Positions 1 to 8,472 are shown, counted from the first letter of the stretch. The stretch: 64,000 nt of DNA from JBKECY01 sp047975025 (GCA_047975025.1 JBKECY010000006.1:27445-91444), one strand, 5' to 3'. Numbers and translations: made by a program. The notes: generated by a model from the letters alone, not told the origin.

Positions 1-947
1 GAGAATCCTTCACACCAGTCTGTCGGAATTGCCGCACCGTCGATTACCTGCTGTACAGCATAGGTCAGATAAATTCCCCAGTCGATACGGGCTGAAATCA
101 GAGATGCGTTCGGTGCTGCCTGAATCATATCTGCATTATATCCTACCTGCCATACGCCGTTTTTCTCAGCTGTCGTTGCAGGTGCTGTGGAGTCAGAATG
201 CTGTGAAATCACATCTGCGCCGCCATCAATCAGAGCCTGTGCAACTTCTGCTTCTTTTTTCGGATCGTTCCATGAGTTCGTGTATTGAATATCCATCGTG
301 ACATCCGGGTTCACACTCTTGGCTCCCAGATAGAACGCTGTGTATCCGCTGATTACTTCCGCATAATTAAAGGCGGCAACATAACCAAGTTTGTTCGTCT
401 CTGTTTTAAGTCCTGCTGCAATACCTGCAAGATAACGTGCCTGATATATAGAAGCAAAGTAATTATGCAGATTGCTTAATCCTGAAGTCGCTGCCTGGCT
501 GCCTGTGGCATGACAGAACTGTACATCCGGATATTCTTTGGCAACTTCTGTTACATAATCGCCAAAACCAAAGCTTGTGGCAAAGATTATATTAGCGCCT
601 GCATCTACCAGCTCTCTAAGCGCCGTATCTGCATTGGAATCCTCTGAAACATTATATTTATTAATAATCTGATCATCTCTTAATCCAAGGGCTTCCTGCA
701 TTTCCTGTGTGCCCAGATCATGGTTGTAGGTGTAACCCATGTCACTTGGATCTGATATGTGGATAAATCCCACAATGATGTCATCCTTCGATACTGGTGT
801 TAACTCTGCCGCCGTTTCATCACTCGTTGCCTCATCTGTTGCCGCTTCCGTAGCATCCGCTGATCCGCCGGATGATGAACTACAGCCAACAAGTAAAGAT
901 GCCGCCAGGGCTGCGCATAAAAGTACACTAACTAACTTCTTTTTCAT
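1..947 (-). CDS. BMP-family ABC transporter substrate-binding lipoprotein (3' end outside window)
   Basis: The reading frame is open on the minus strand from an ATG at 947 to the window edge (315 codons). The N-terminus has a KKK-rich signal peptide and the lipobox LLVGC, then a Ser/Ala/Glu-rich linker, so it is a membrane-anchored lipoprotein. The mature part reads VGFIHISDPSDMGYTYNHD, then ANIIFATSFGFGDYV, LGYVAAFNYAEVISGY and GGADVISQHSDSTAP. This is the pattern of the Bmp/PnrA/Med family, which binds nucleosides or related ligands for ABC import. About 40-60 C-terminal residues should lie beyond the edge, probably followed by ATPase and permease genes. A promoter and a terminator-like hairpin lie in its leader (991-1061). 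The ligand cannot be read from sequence. Confidence 0.9.
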   Translation of the reverse strand, partial: MKKKLVSVLLCAALAASLLVGCSSSSGGSADATEAATDEATSDETAAELTPVSKDDIIVGFIHISDPSDMGYTYNHDLGTQEMQEALGLRDDQIINKYNVSEDSNADTALRELVDAGANIIFATSFGFGDYVTEVAKEYPDVQFCHATGSQAATSGLSNLHNYFASIYQARYLAGIAAGLKTETNKLGYVAAFNYAEVISGYTAFYLGAKSVNPDVTMDIQYTNSWNDPKKEAEVAQALIDGGADVISQHSDSTAPATTAEKNGVWQVGYNADMIQAAPNASLISARIDWGIYLTYAVQQVIDGAAIPTDWCEGF

Positions 948-990
948 CCTTTCTCCTTCACCTCATCAATTTGTTATTTGTCTGAAACTT

Positions 991-1025
991 AAAAAAACAA
1001 GACTAAAAGGAAGACCTCTTTGTCT
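991..1025 (-). terminator. terminator-like hairpin in the leader of the BMP lipoprotein gene
   Basis: On the minus strand the arms AGACAAAGAGG (1025-1015) and CCTTTTAGTCT (1010-1000) pair, with one A/A mismatch and one G-U, around a 4-base loop, and are soon followed by seven T. The predicted transcription start is at about 1026, so the transcript would begin with the hairpin. That suggests attenuation of the downstream gene rather than an end-of-gene terminator. Confidence 0.55.
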
Positions 1026-1032
1026 CCCTTAT

Positions 1033-1061
1033 AAAATATCATTGTATGGGTATTTTGTCAA
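1033..1061 (-). promoter_or_regulatory. promoter of the BMP lipoprotein gene
   Basis: On the minus strand TTGACA (1061-1056) is separated by 17 bp from TATTTT (1038-1033). The predicted start is near 1026. The -35 is consensus and the -10 is weak. Confidence 0.55.
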
Positions 1062-1085
1062 TTTACTTTTTCTATGGGATAAGGT

Positions 1086-1114
1086 TTGACAAACCTTTCA
1101 TTTACATTTATACT
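1086..1114 (+). promoter_or_regulatory. promoter of SRP RNA
   Basis: TTGACA (1086-1091), a 17 bp spacer, and TATACT (1109-1114). The expected start at about 1120 coincides with the 5' strand of the terminal helix of the RNA. Confidence 0.8.
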
Positions 1115-1117
1115 AGT

Positions 1118-1383
1118 CTATGCGCAGCCGGGGAGTTAGCGGTGCCCTGCACCTGCAATCCGCTATAGCAGGGGTGATGCCGACCCGAGGGTAATGTGTC
1201 GTAGAGCTGCCCTTTATAAGTGGCGTTGACGTCTGGGTCTTACGCAACAGAAATCTATGAACTGTGTCAGATCAGGAATGAAGCAGCACTAAGTAGAAGC
1301 TTTTGTGTGCCGTAAGGGTGCCTGGACCGAGTTAACTGTAGAGGTAACGTCTATGTCCGTTATTCGACGGAAGGCGCGCATTA
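1118..1383 (+). ncRNA. ffs: signal recognition particle RNA, long form with Alu domain
   Basis: This RNA forms the scaffold of the signal recognition particle with Ffh and directs co-translational targeting of membrane proteins. The conserved Alu segment GGGAGTTAGCGGTGCCCTG begins at 1131. The S domain carries the universal tetraloop and asymmetric-loop region GTCAGATCAGGAATGAAGCA (about 1267-1286). The ends pair (ATGCGC at 1120 with GCGCAT at 1376-1381). At about 265 nt it matches the Bacillus/Clostridium scRNA type, not the short enterobacterial 4.5S form. It has its own promoter and terminator and lies close to tadA, a common Firmicutes arrangement. Confidence 0.96.
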
Positions 1384-1405
1384 ATAATGTAAGTAAACTG
1401 CGAAA

Positions 1406-1429
1406 AGAACCATACCGGTTCTTTTTTTT
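1406..1429 (+). terminator. intrinsic terminator of SRP RNA
   Basis: AGAACC and GGTTCT form a short GC-containing stem around ATACC, followed by a run of eight T. Confidence 0.85.
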
Positions 1430-1447
1430 GCTTTGACGGTACTGCAC

Positions 1448-2404
1448 TCATCCGGCAGTTTTCTGCCTGCGCAGCTCCGGCAGAATTGTAACCAGTGAGC
1501 CTGCCAGCATAAATGCAATCCCCAGGATCATTGACGGCACTATCTGTTCTGCAAGAATCCAGACCGATAAAAGTGTCGCCAGTACCGGCTTAAAGAAGAA
1601 TACGAGTGACCCTGTTGCCGCAGAGGTCTTCTCCATACCGATAAAGTACGCGGTGTAGCCGATTCCGGTCACTCCGACGCTGACCAGCAAAAAGGCAGGC
1701 AGGGTCTGCCAAGAGTACCCGCTTAGTACCGGTATCCGGGCGAACAGCCCCAAATCATGCGCCAGCAGAAACTCAGCGATGGCAGGGACATGGCTTAGGA
1801 TTGTTAAGAGCAGCATTTCAAGGCTGCCGCTAAGAAAGCCAAAGCAAGTCACAACGAGTGCTCCGTGACTTTGTCCTGTCTTCTTGCTTCCTACGCCGTA
1901 CAGGGCAAATGCCACAGTGGCGGCCAGCGCGCAGAGTGTACCCGGCAGATTGATGGACATCTGCAGCGGATTAATGATGCAGAGAATCCCCACAATATCC
2001 AGAAGCAGTCCCACGACATTTCTTCTGTAAATCACCTCTCCCAGAAGCAGATAGGCCAAAACTGTTACGAACAACGGATTGCTGCTGAACAGTACCGCCA
2101 CAGCCGACGCATTGATCTGCGTAATTGCCAGCTGGTAAAAGTTCATACTGACTACGATTCCCAAGAACCCCAGCAACAGGAAGCGACCCAGGTCACGGCC
2201 TGTAATTGACAGCTGCTTTTGGCGCAGTCTCATAAGTGCCGGTGCCAGCAGCACCAGTCCTCCGACCAGAAACCGCGCCAGTGTGATTTGCAAGGGTGCG
2301 AAATCATCTACGAGTGTTTTTAACGTAATTTCCATACTGCTAAACAGCACAGTGGCGATGGCTATACAGATAAATCCTATCCTTTTATCGGCTGTTGTCT
2401 TCAT
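1448..2404 (-). CDS. DMT-superfamily (EamA) transporter
   Basis: A 318-residue integral membrane protein of the drug/metabolite transporter superfamily, probably an exporter of amino acids or metabolites. About ten hydrophobic helices form two EamA repeats. The first repeat includes ATVLFSSMEITLKTL and FYQLAITQINASAVAVLFSS. The second includes VGVTGIGYTAYFIGMEKTSA and FFKPVLATLLSVWIL. The start at 2404 (MKTTADKR) is chosen because the longer open frame adds a highly charged 31-residue extension read from inside tadA. With this start the gene overlaps the end of tadA by 20 bp, which suggests translational coupling. The substrate is unknown. Confidence 0.88.
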   Translation of the reverse strand: MKTTADKRIGFICIAIATVLFSSMEITLKTLVDDFAPLQITLARFLVGGLVLLAPALMRLRQKQLSITGRDLGRFLLLGFLGIVVSMNFYQLAITQINASAVAVLFSSNPLFVTVLAYLLLGEVIYRRNVVGLLLDIVGILCIINPLQMSINLPGTLCALAATVAFALYGVGSKKTGQSHGALVVTCFGFLSGSLEMLLLTILSHVPAIAEFLLAHDLGLFARIPVLSGYSWQTLPAFLLVSVGVTGIGYTAYFIGMEKTSAATGSLVFFFKPVLATLLSVWILAEQIVPSMILGIAFMLAGSLVTILPELRRQKTAG

Positions 2405-2885
2405 ATTCAAGTCCCATCTCTTTGGTTTTCTTCTTCTTTTCTCTGAGTTCTTTGAAAAAGCGCTGCAGTAATGCCTTGCTTTCCTCTTCCATAACACCCC
2501 GTTCGATCTCCAGCTGGTGGTTGAATTGTGCCACCTGCAGCAGATTCATAACAGAACCTGCGCACCCCGCCTTGGCATTCATGCTGCCGATGACGACTCG
2601 CTGGATTCTGGACTGCACCATGGCACCCGCGCACATCTGACAGGGCTCCAGCGTTACGTACATGGTACAGCCGTCCAGACGCCAGTCTCCCAGTGTCCTG
2701 CTGGCTTTTCGTATCGCATTCAGCTCGGCGTGGGACAGGGTATTCTTGTCTGCATTTCTGCGGTTATAGCCCCGGGCAATGATTTTTCCTTCATATACAA
2801 TGACACATCCTATGGGAACTTCGTCAATGGCATATGCCTTCTTGGCCTGTTTTAAGGCTTCTTTCATATATTTAATATCATCCAT
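2385..2885 (-). CDS. tadA: tRNA adenosine(34) deaminase TadA
   Basis: This enzyme converts the wobble adenosine of tRNA-Arg(ACG) to inosine in the cytoplasm. The 166-residue protein has the zinc deaminase motif HAE (SHAELNAIRKA) with the catalytic Glu, and the second zinc motif PCQMCAGA. Flanking segments KKAYAIDEVPIGCVIVYEG and RIQRVVIGSMNAKAGCAGS are typical of TadA rather than of free cytidine deaminases. The C-terminus is Lys/Glu-rich and overlaps the start of the DMT transporter. A -10 hexamer TATAAT lies on the minus strand at 2915-2910. Confidence 0.95.
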   Translation of the reverse strand: MDDIKYMKEALKQAKKAYAIDEVPIGCVIVYEGKIIARGYNRRNADKNTLSHAELNAIRKASRTLGDWRLDGCTMYVTLEPCQMCAGAMVQSRIQRVVIGSMNAKAGCAGSVMNLLQVAQFNHQLEIERGVMEEESKALLQRFFKELREKKKKTKEMGLEYEDNSR

Positions 2886-2925
2886 CTTTTCTCTCCTGCA
2901 TACCTGCCTATTATATCACTTTTAC

Positions 2926-2954
2926 TTGCAACTTCAATCCCCTCATTTTATACT
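2926..2954 (+). promoter_or_regulatory. promoter of the radical SAM activase gene
   Basis: TTGCAA (2926-2931), a 17 bp spacer, and TATACT (2949-2954). It overlaps the divergent tadA promoter region. Confidence 0.55.
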
Positions 2955-2987
2955 AAAGGAAGCACCACACAACGAAGGAGGTTTTGT

Positions 2988-3680
2988 ATGCGTATCTGCG
3001 GACTTACTAAAACAACGCTTTTGGATTATCCCGGTAAAGTTGCCTGTACTGTTTTTATCGGCGGCTGTAATTTCCGCTGTCCTTTCTGCCATAATGCTTC
3101 TCTGGTCACCGCGCCACAACTGACTCCGGAAATTACGCAAGAGGAGCTCTTCACCTTCTTGCACAAACGGCATCATATTCTGCAGGGGATCTGTATTACC
3201 GGCGGGGAACCGACCTTGTATCCGCAGCTTCCCGCCCTGCTGCGCAGGCTGCATGCGCTTCCGATTGCCGTCAAATTAGATACGAACGGAACCAATCCCG
3301 CGATGCTTGCAGAACTGCTGGCCGAGGGGGTGCTCTCCTATGTGGCCATGGATATCAAATCATCTCCCGGACGCTACCCGTTGGTCTCCGGCTGTGCTTC
3401 CGTAGATATGGAGGCAATCTCCCGCTCGGTTTCTTTGCTAAAACATGCGGGAATTGCATACGAATTCCGTACAACGGTTGTCGAGGAACTGCACTCCGAA
3501 GCGGATTTTGTTAGGATTGCAAAACTGCTGGAGGGGGCGTCGGCCTGTTACCTGCAGCCATACCGGGATTCTGATGAGGTGCTCGTCTCAGGATTTCATA
3601 CACCTGCGCAGCAGACACTTGAGAGATACCGCGAGATCTTACTGCGTACGGTCGGGCATGTGGAGATTCGCGGGATATAA
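2988..3680 (+). CDS. anaerobic ribonucleotide reductase activating-type radical SAM protein
   Basis: A 230-residue radical SAM enzyme of the NrdG/PflA activase type, which uses a 4Fe-4S cluster and S-adenosylmethionine to put a glycyl radical on a partner enzyme. The cluster motif CNFRCPFC (CxxxCxxC) is at residues 27-34. ITGGEPTLYP is the SAM-binding GGE motif, and LSYVAMDIKSSPGRY is typical of the subfamily that begins MRICGLTKTTLLDYPGK. An AAGGAGG site (2975-2981) lies 6 bp before the ATG. No NrdD or other glycyl-radical partner is in the window, so the partner is unknown. A stem-loop (3708-3741) follows. Confidence 0.88.
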   Translation: MRICGLTKTTLLDYPGKVACTVFIGGCNFRCPFCHNASLVTAPQLTPEITQEELFTFLHKRHHILQGICITGGEPTLYPQLPALLRRLHALPIAVKLDTNGTNPAMLAELLAEGVLSYVAMDIKSSPGRYPLVSGCASVDMEAISRSVSLLKHAGIAYEFRTTVVEELHSEADFVRIAKLLEGASACYLQPYRDSDEVLVSGFHTPAQQTLERYREILLRTVGHVEIRGI

Positions 3681-3707
3681 TATACTGCCGCTCTGTCTGC
3701 TGCCGCA

Positions 3708-3741
3708 AAGAAGTGAGGCCGCAGAACAGACCTCACTTCTT
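3708..3741. terminator. bidirectional terminator-like hairpin
   Basis: AAGAAGTGAGG (3708-3718) and CCTCACTTCTT (3731-3741) form an 11 bp perfect stem with a 12-base loop between two convergent genes. Confidence 0.7.
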
Positions 3742-3768
3742 AGTTGTTATCTATGTAATTGACAGGGC

Positions 3769-5484
3769 TTATAACACAGGCTTCGTGCCATATTCCTGAT
3801 TCATGGAGCGCCATTGTACAACCGGCGCCTGATTTTCATCGGTAAAAATCATCAGCATCTTTTTAGACAAGAGCGGATTGGTGAACGGATAGTCACTGCG
3901 CTTATGCAGCCCGCGCGTCTCTTTTCTTTCAAGAGCACACAGGCACAAGAGCCGTCCGATCTGTAACAGATCAAAGCATTCCAGCGCGCGCATCAGATCA
4001 TGCGATGTCCGCACACTGATTTCCTCCCTGGCATTCTTCTCCAACTGCGCCAGATACTGCAGACCCGCCTGCAACAGAGGTTCCGAACGTACATACTCAA
4101 TTCCTGCATAGTCATTAAGTATCTGTTGAATGCCCTGATTAAATTCCTGCCAGCCGGCTCCTCCTGCATGGGAAAGCAACTGTTCTATAAATTCAGTTTT
4201 CTGACGTACGACAGGATGGGTATGCAAATTATGCGATTGTGCTCTGGCATCCCTCACAAAACGAGCTGCATTTTCTCCTGCAATTCTGCCGAAGATTGCC
4301 GCACCTGAGATATCGCAACGGAAATTACCGACTTCATCTCCCGCCGCGTACAATCCCTTGATATTCGTCGCTGCCTGTGCATCGATCTGAATACCGCGTC
4401 CAATCAGCATAGGGCGGTATTTTGTAAACTCGACCATATCCTTTGAGAGGTCAATCCCCTGTGCATCCATGGCATCCAGCAGTGAGGTATCGCCCTCACA
4501 GGTCAGCCCCCACTTCATATACTCCATATCCTCTGGGCTCGTCTGAGTACAATTCATGTAGACAGGACCCGTTCCATCTTTCATTTTATCACTAAATACA
4601 CTGAGCCATACATCGGCGGTAATATCCCCCAGCTCCTTCGTCGGCCGGTCCACAAAAGGCCCAATGGCTTTACCGGTTGTATCTGCAATGACTCCAGTCC
4701 AGGTGGCTTTTCCGCAGCGTTCAAAGTACTTAGGGCCAGCATGCGCATTTGGGATTTCCAGATTGATCAGCTTGGCTCCCGCTCGGTAGGCGGCTGCCCT
4801 GCCTGCCCCTGCATTGCCGGGACAATGCGCAGTGTTGAACAACTGTGAGGGTGTAATGCTCGGATACAGGCGTGATGTGTTTCCCGTTGCCGCAATAATG
4901 GCTTTACAGGAGATCAGAACCAGCTCCGGTTCCTCCGCAAGCAGCGAAAGCCCGATCGCTCCGATGATTTCATCCGCATCATTTTTCAAAAATTCCAGAA
5001 TCGGAGTTTTGTTCAACAGCCGGACATTTCGCTTCCTGGCCTCTTTTGTCAAAACAGCTTTCTGGTTATGCCCGTCGTATTTCAGGAAAATACGCTTGCG
5101 CTCCGGAAAGGCATGGCCGTTAAATTCATAATAGCCATGCGGCTGCATATTAATCCCCCACGTATCCCAGTCTTTGACAACTTCAAAGGTGCGTGACAGG
5201 AACATACGCTGCAGCTCGGAATCCGCATTTCCTCCAATCATACTGTCGTTCATTTCGTCTAATATTTCCTGCAGGGCATCTGCTCCATGTACCTCGGGTA
5301 TAAAGCAGACAAAGTGATCGTTGCCCGTTGCACCGGAACCACTCCTGCGCGTATCTCCTTTATCCGCCAGCAGCACACTGTCACTATGCCCCCCGGCCGC
5401 AATTGCAGCCATAAGTCCGGCGATACCTCCGCCGACGACCAGAACATCACATTCTTCTATCGTGTCACGTATCTTCAGACTCAT
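3769..5484 (-). CDS. AprA-like FAD-binding oxidoreductase
   Basis: A 571-residue cytoplasmic flavoprotein of the fumarate reductase/succinate dehydrogenase/adenylylsulfate reductase alpha-subunit fold. The N-terminal dinucleotide motif is VLVVGGGIAGLMAAIAA. DKGDTRRSGSGATGNDHF is the expected FAD-contact loop, and a second FAD segment is NIKGLYAAGDEVGNFRCD. It overlaps the ferredoxin gene by 4 bp (ATGA), so the two are probably subunits of one enzyme, as in AprAB. No sat or dsr genes are nearby, and the cotranscribed NitT/TauT-type importer suggests that the substrate is an imported sulfur- or nitrogen-containing organic anion. Fold assignment is firm; the reaction is inferred. Confidence 0.8.
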   Translation of the reverse strand: MSLKIRDTIEECDVLVVGGGIAGLMAAIAAGGHSDSVLLADKGDTRRSGSGATGNDHFVCFIPEVHGADALQEILDEMNDSMIGGNADSELQRMFLSRTFEVVKDWDTWGINMQPHGYYEFNGHAFPERKRIFLKYDGHNQKAVLTKEARKRNVRLLNKTPILEFLKNDADEIIGAIGLSLLAEEPELVLISCKAIIAATGNTSRLYPSITPSQLFNTAHCPGNAGAGRAAAYRAGAKLINLEIPNAHAGPKYFERCGKATWTGVIADTTGKAIGPFVDRPTKELGDITADVWLSVFSDKMKDGTGPVYMNCTQTSPEDMEYMKWGLTCEGDTSLLDAMDAQGIDLSKDMVEFTKYRPMLIGRGIQIDAQAATNIKGLYAAGDEVGNFRCDISGAAIFGRIAGENAARFVRDARAQSHNLHTHPVVRQKTEFIEQLLSHAGGAGWQEFNQGIQQILNDYAGIEYVRSEPLLQAGLQYLAQLEKNAREEISVRTSHDLMRALECFDLLQIGRLLCLCALERKETRGLHKRSDYPFTNPLLSKKMLMIFTDENQAPVVQWRSMNQEYGTKPVL

Positions 5485-5720
5485 ACTTTTCCCTCGCTTT
5501 TGAATGGTTCAATATGTAATAGCGGCATGGACAAAGGCATCCTGCGCCGAATCGCTTTGGCCGGACAATCCAGTACACAGGAATTGCAGTGCCAGCAGTC
5601 CTCCGGATAGCGAACGGCCGGTACGGTTCCCTGCTCCTGCGGACCAAAGACATCCAGTCCGCAGATTTGTGCACACAGGCCGCACCTGCGGCACTTTTTT
5701 TCATCAATGATTGGTGGCAT
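5481..5720 (-). CDS. two-cluster 4Fe-4S ferredoxin, AprB-like
   Basis: A 79-residue electron-transfer protein with two cluster motifs: CRRCGLCAQICG (CxxCxxCxxxC) and CWHCNSCVLDCPAKAI (CxxCxxCxxxCP). It starts MPPIIDEKKC, like adenylylsulfate reductase beta subunits but shorter, with a brief tail. Its last bases overlap the start of the flavoprotein gene. It should carry electrons to or from that flavin. It follows the importer genes in the same direction (30 bp after the binding-protein stop). Confidence 0.88.
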   Translation of the reverse strand: MPPIIDEKKCRRCGLCAQICGLDVFGPQEQGTVPAVRYPEDCWHCNSCVLDCPAKAIRRRMPLSMPLLHIEPFKSEGKV

Positions 5721-5750
5721 ATCTGTTTCTCCTATCTCTGCTTGCTTCCT

Positions 5751-6821
5751 TTACTTTACAGCTTCCTCATAATAGGAAGCATCTACCCACTGTGTCACAT
5801 CTGTTTCGGCACTGGCTAACTCATTTTCCAGCAGGAAGTCCACCAGTTTCTGATGTGTTTCAATAATATCATCACCTGAGAGAATGTTAAAATCAATGCT
5901 GTCCGGATGCAAGAATGCTATGGCATCCTCCGAAACACCTGATTTGGCCAATATTGTGATGGTCTCGTCACGATTTTCCTTCGCATATTCATTCGCCTCC
6001 AAAAGTGCTTTTAAAAATGCCGTAGCCGCCTCTTGATTCTCTTCCAAATATTGGGTTCTTACTAAAATAGAATGGCTGCCTTTATAGTTTTCGCTGTCAC
6101 TGCCGCTTAAGATTGCTTTACCGCTGCCATCTGTCACAAGCTTGGCGTACTGTACTTGTGCCAGAAGAGCCGCATCTACGCTGCCGCTCAAAAGTCCTGC
6201 CGCTGCGTCCGGGGATGTCTGATTCACAAACTCCACATCGTTAATGGTCAGACCGTTATCCTGTAACATATCTACCAAAACTCTGTGCATATAGGAACCT
6301 TTGAGTGTCGCTATTTTTTTCCCTTTCAGGTCTTGTATGGAGTTTATGTCACTGTCGCTTTTTACCACGAGTGCGCTGTCGTTAATCGCAATTTCCGCAC
6401 CGATGAGTGTCGTATCAATGCCATTGACTTTTCCGATTACGGCCGGTACATCGCCTGTAATGGCTGCATCAATATCTTCTCCGACAAGAGCTTCATTAAT
6501 GGCCGGACCTGCGCCGGCAAACGGTACAGTTTCAACCTCATACCCCGCTGCTTTTAGCTGCTCTTCCAACAAGCCTTTTTCTATGGCAATTCCCAGAATA
6601 TCATTCGGGAACGCACTGCCACTGTCTACAAACCCAATCTTGAAGCTTTTCAACTCTTCCGCTGTTTCTGCTGCCTCGGATTCCTCTGCGGTTGTCTCCT
6701 GCGCAGTACTTGACTGTGTATCTGTTGTCTGCTCCTTGCTCTGGCATCCCATCAAAACACCTGCCGCTACTGCCAATACCGCTACTGCTTTTACTACTCG
6801 TGCTGCCTGTTTGCTTTTCAT
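5751..6821 (-). CDS. NitT/TauT-family ABC transporter substrate-binding lipoprotein
   Basis: A 356-residue extracytoplasmic binding protein. The start at 6821 is chosen because AGGAGGAG lies just upstream and the signal peptide begins there (MKSKQAARVVKAVAV). The lipobox is GVLMGC, followed by an acidic Thr/Glu linker. The body has the SsuA/TauA-type elements KIGFVDSGSAFPNDILGIA, AINEALVGEDIDAAITGD and LKGKKIATLKGSYMHRVL. It should deliver a small anion such as a sulfonate to the permease encoded upstream. The exact ligand is unknown; the redox genes downstream suggest a substrate that is oxidised or reduced. Confidence 0.88.
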   Translation of the reverse strand: MKSKQAARVVKAVAVLAVAAGVLMGCQSKEQTTDTQSSTAQETTAEESEAAETAEELKSFKIGFVDSGSAFPNDILGIAIEKGLLEEQLKAAGYEVETVPFAGAGPAINEALVGEDIDAAITGDVPAVIGKVNGIDTTLIGAEIAINDSALVVKSDSDINSIQDLKGKKIATLKGSYMHRVLVDMLQDNGLTINDVEFVNQTSPDAAAGLLSGSVDAALLAQVQYAKLVTDGSGKAILSGSDSENYKGSHSILVRTQYLEENQEAATAFLKALLEANEYAKENRDETITILAKSGVSEDAIAFLHPDSIDFNILSGDDIIETHQKLVDFLLENELASAETDVTQWVDASYYEEAVK

Positions 6822-6840
6822 ACTGTAATCTCCTCCTGTT

Positions 6841-7602
6841 TTATATGCTGTAATCTTGAATCTCTGTTCCTCTGTCCTCGAAAAACTGTTCATATATTCT
6901 TTCTTTGAAGTTGGCAAAATGTACACTCGTCCTGACTCTTTCGCGCGGCAGGTCGATACTGATTTCCTGGCGTATTTTGCCCGGACGATTTGAAAATACC
7001 AGCACCCGGTCTCCCAGATATATGGCTTCGTCAATATCGTGTGTCACCAGAATCATGGTCATCTTCTCTTTTTCCCATATGCGCAATACTTCCTTTTGCA
7101 TTTCAATTCTGGTCAGAGCATCCAATGCGCCAAACGGCTCATCCAAAAGCAGTATGTCCGGCTTGCAGATGAGTGCTCTGGCAATGGCCGCTCTCTGTGC
7201 CATACCACCGGAGAGCTGATGCGGATATGCTTCTTCGAATCCATCCAGATGTACAAAATGAATATGCTCCCTGATCAGTTCTTCTTTCTCTTGTTTCCCT
7301 AAGCCATATAGGGCAAGTCCAATATTATCCTTGATCGTGAGCCAGGGAAGCAGGCGATGATCCTGAAAAATCATCCGCGAAGTTTTCTCGCCTCCGGTAT
7401 AGTCGATGCTCCCCTCTTCACAACTTTCGAGTCCGGCAATCATTTTCAGCAAAGTACTCTTGCCGCACCCGCTATGCCCTACGATCGAGATGAATTCCCC
7501 CTGACCAACATCCATATTGATGTTCTCCAGTACCGGCATTTCCTCGCCCCGGACAATAAATTTTTTGTTCAGATCTTTAATCTGTATCATCGGCTCCATC
7601 AT
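6841..7602 (-). CDS. NitT/TauT-family ABC transporter ATPase
   Basis: An ABC ATPase of the SsuB/TauB type that powers import. Walker A is GHSGCGKSTLLK, the signature is LSGGMAQRAAIARAL, Walker B is ILLLDEPFGALDA and the H-loop is ILVTHDIDEAIYL. All catalytic residues are present, unlike the degenerate ATPase at 25090. The start is uncertain among ATGs at 7602, 7599 and 7590. The first is given because it directly follows the permease stop codon, as expected for coupling. It ends 19 bp before the binding-protein ATG. Confidence 0.92.
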   Translation of the reverse strand: MMEPMIQIKDLNKKFIVRGEEMPVLENINMDVGQGEFISIVGHSGCGKSTLLKMIAGLESCEEGSIDYTGGEKTSRMIFQDHRLLPWLTIKDNIGLALYGLGKQEKEELIREHIHFVHLDGFEEAYPHQLSGGMAQRAAIARALICKPDILLLDEPFGALDALTRIEMQKEVLRIWEKEKMTMILVTHDIDEAIYLGDRVLVFSNRPGKIRQEISIDLPRERVRTSVHFANFKERIYEQFFEDRGTEIQDYSI

Positions 7603-7603
7603 C

Positions 7604-8398
7604 CTACTTTCTCTGCCATGCTGAAATTCGTTGTGCCAGCTTGCGTATTCCAAAATCAATCAGACCGCCTATAAGAGCAATCACGATCATATAGACCAAC
7701 ACCAGATCCGTACGCATCAGATTACGGCTGTCATTAATCCTGTACCCAACACCGGCCGTTGCGGCCACCATCTCCGCTGCGACAATCGACATCCAGGCTG
7801 TGCCGGCTCCCAGACGAAGGCCTACAAAAATCGAGGGGGCTGCCCCCGGCAGCAGAATCTTGAAAAAAACATCCTTTTTCTTGATCTGATAATTTTTACT
7901 TAATTCCAGATAGCCTGCCGGTACTTCCTGAATTCCATTGATCGTATTCAGAAGTACAGGGAAAAAGGAGCTCAGAACAATGAGGGTCACCATCGAGACA
8001 TCGCTGATACCAAACCAGAGAATCAAAAGAGGTATCCAGGCCAGCGGTGGAATCTGTCTAAGGCAGTTCAAAACCGGTGCCAGCAGCTGATGTATGGTTT
8101 TAAAGTACCCCATCGCCATCCCTAACAAGAATCCTAAGCCTGCTCCGATCAGATATCCTTTTACTTCAATCAGCAAACTGCTGGAAATATCTTTGAACAG
8201 TATTCCGCTGTTGAGATTTTGCAGGAATCCCTTCCATAACGTTGCCAGATTTGGCCTCAAAAGCGCCGGAAATACCTCAGCTTTACTTAAAAAATGCCAT
8301 AGCAATACCAGTGCTGCCGGTACAATGAACATGAGAACGATATTTTTAACATTCTTGAGTTTCTGGTAATGTACAGTGCGTTTATTGTTTTTTTTCAT
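7604..8398 (-). CDS. NitT/TauT-family ABC transporter permease
   Basis: A 264-residue inner-membrane permease with about six helices. The first helix is NIVLMFIVPAALVLLWHFL. The EAA-type coupling loop is ELSKNYQIKKKDVFFKILLP, followed by GAAPSIFVGLRLG, characteristic of SsuC/TauC-like proteins. It is the first gene of the operon permease-ATPase-binding protein-ferredoxin-flavoprotein. The ribosome binding site AAGGAAGTAGGG precedes the ATG. Confidence 0.92.
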   Translation of the reverse strand: MKKNNKRTVHYQKLKNVKNIVLMFIVPAALVLLWHFLSKAEVFPALLRPNLATLWKGFLQNLNSGILFKDISSSLLIEVKGYLIGAGLGFLLGMAMGYFKTIHQLLAPVLNCLRQIPPLAWIPLLILWFGISDVSMVTLIVLSSFFPVLLNTINGIQEVPAGYLELSKNYQIKKKDVFFKILLPGAAPSIFVGLRLGAGTAWMSIVAAEMVAATAGVGYRINDSRNLMRTDLVLVYMIVIALIGGLIDFGIRKLAQRISAWQRK

Positions 8399-8443
8399 AC
8401 CCTACTTCCTTATAGCGAACAAGTCCACTTGGTTTACTGTGAT

Positions 8444-8472
8444 ATAATAGCACCTTTAACCAACTAAGTCAA
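8444..8472 (-). promoter_or_regulatory. promoter of the importer/AprAB-like operon
   Basis: On the minus strand TTGACT (8472-8467), a 17 bp spacer, and TATTAT (8449-8444). The spacer region holds an imperfect dyad, TTGAC and GTTAA, that could bind a regulator. Confidence 0.65.

Noticed and set aside
739..1089. A 116-codon plus-strand open frame over the BMP lipoprotein start
   Set aside because: It is antisense to a well-supported gene, has no ribosome binding site and runs through the promoter region.
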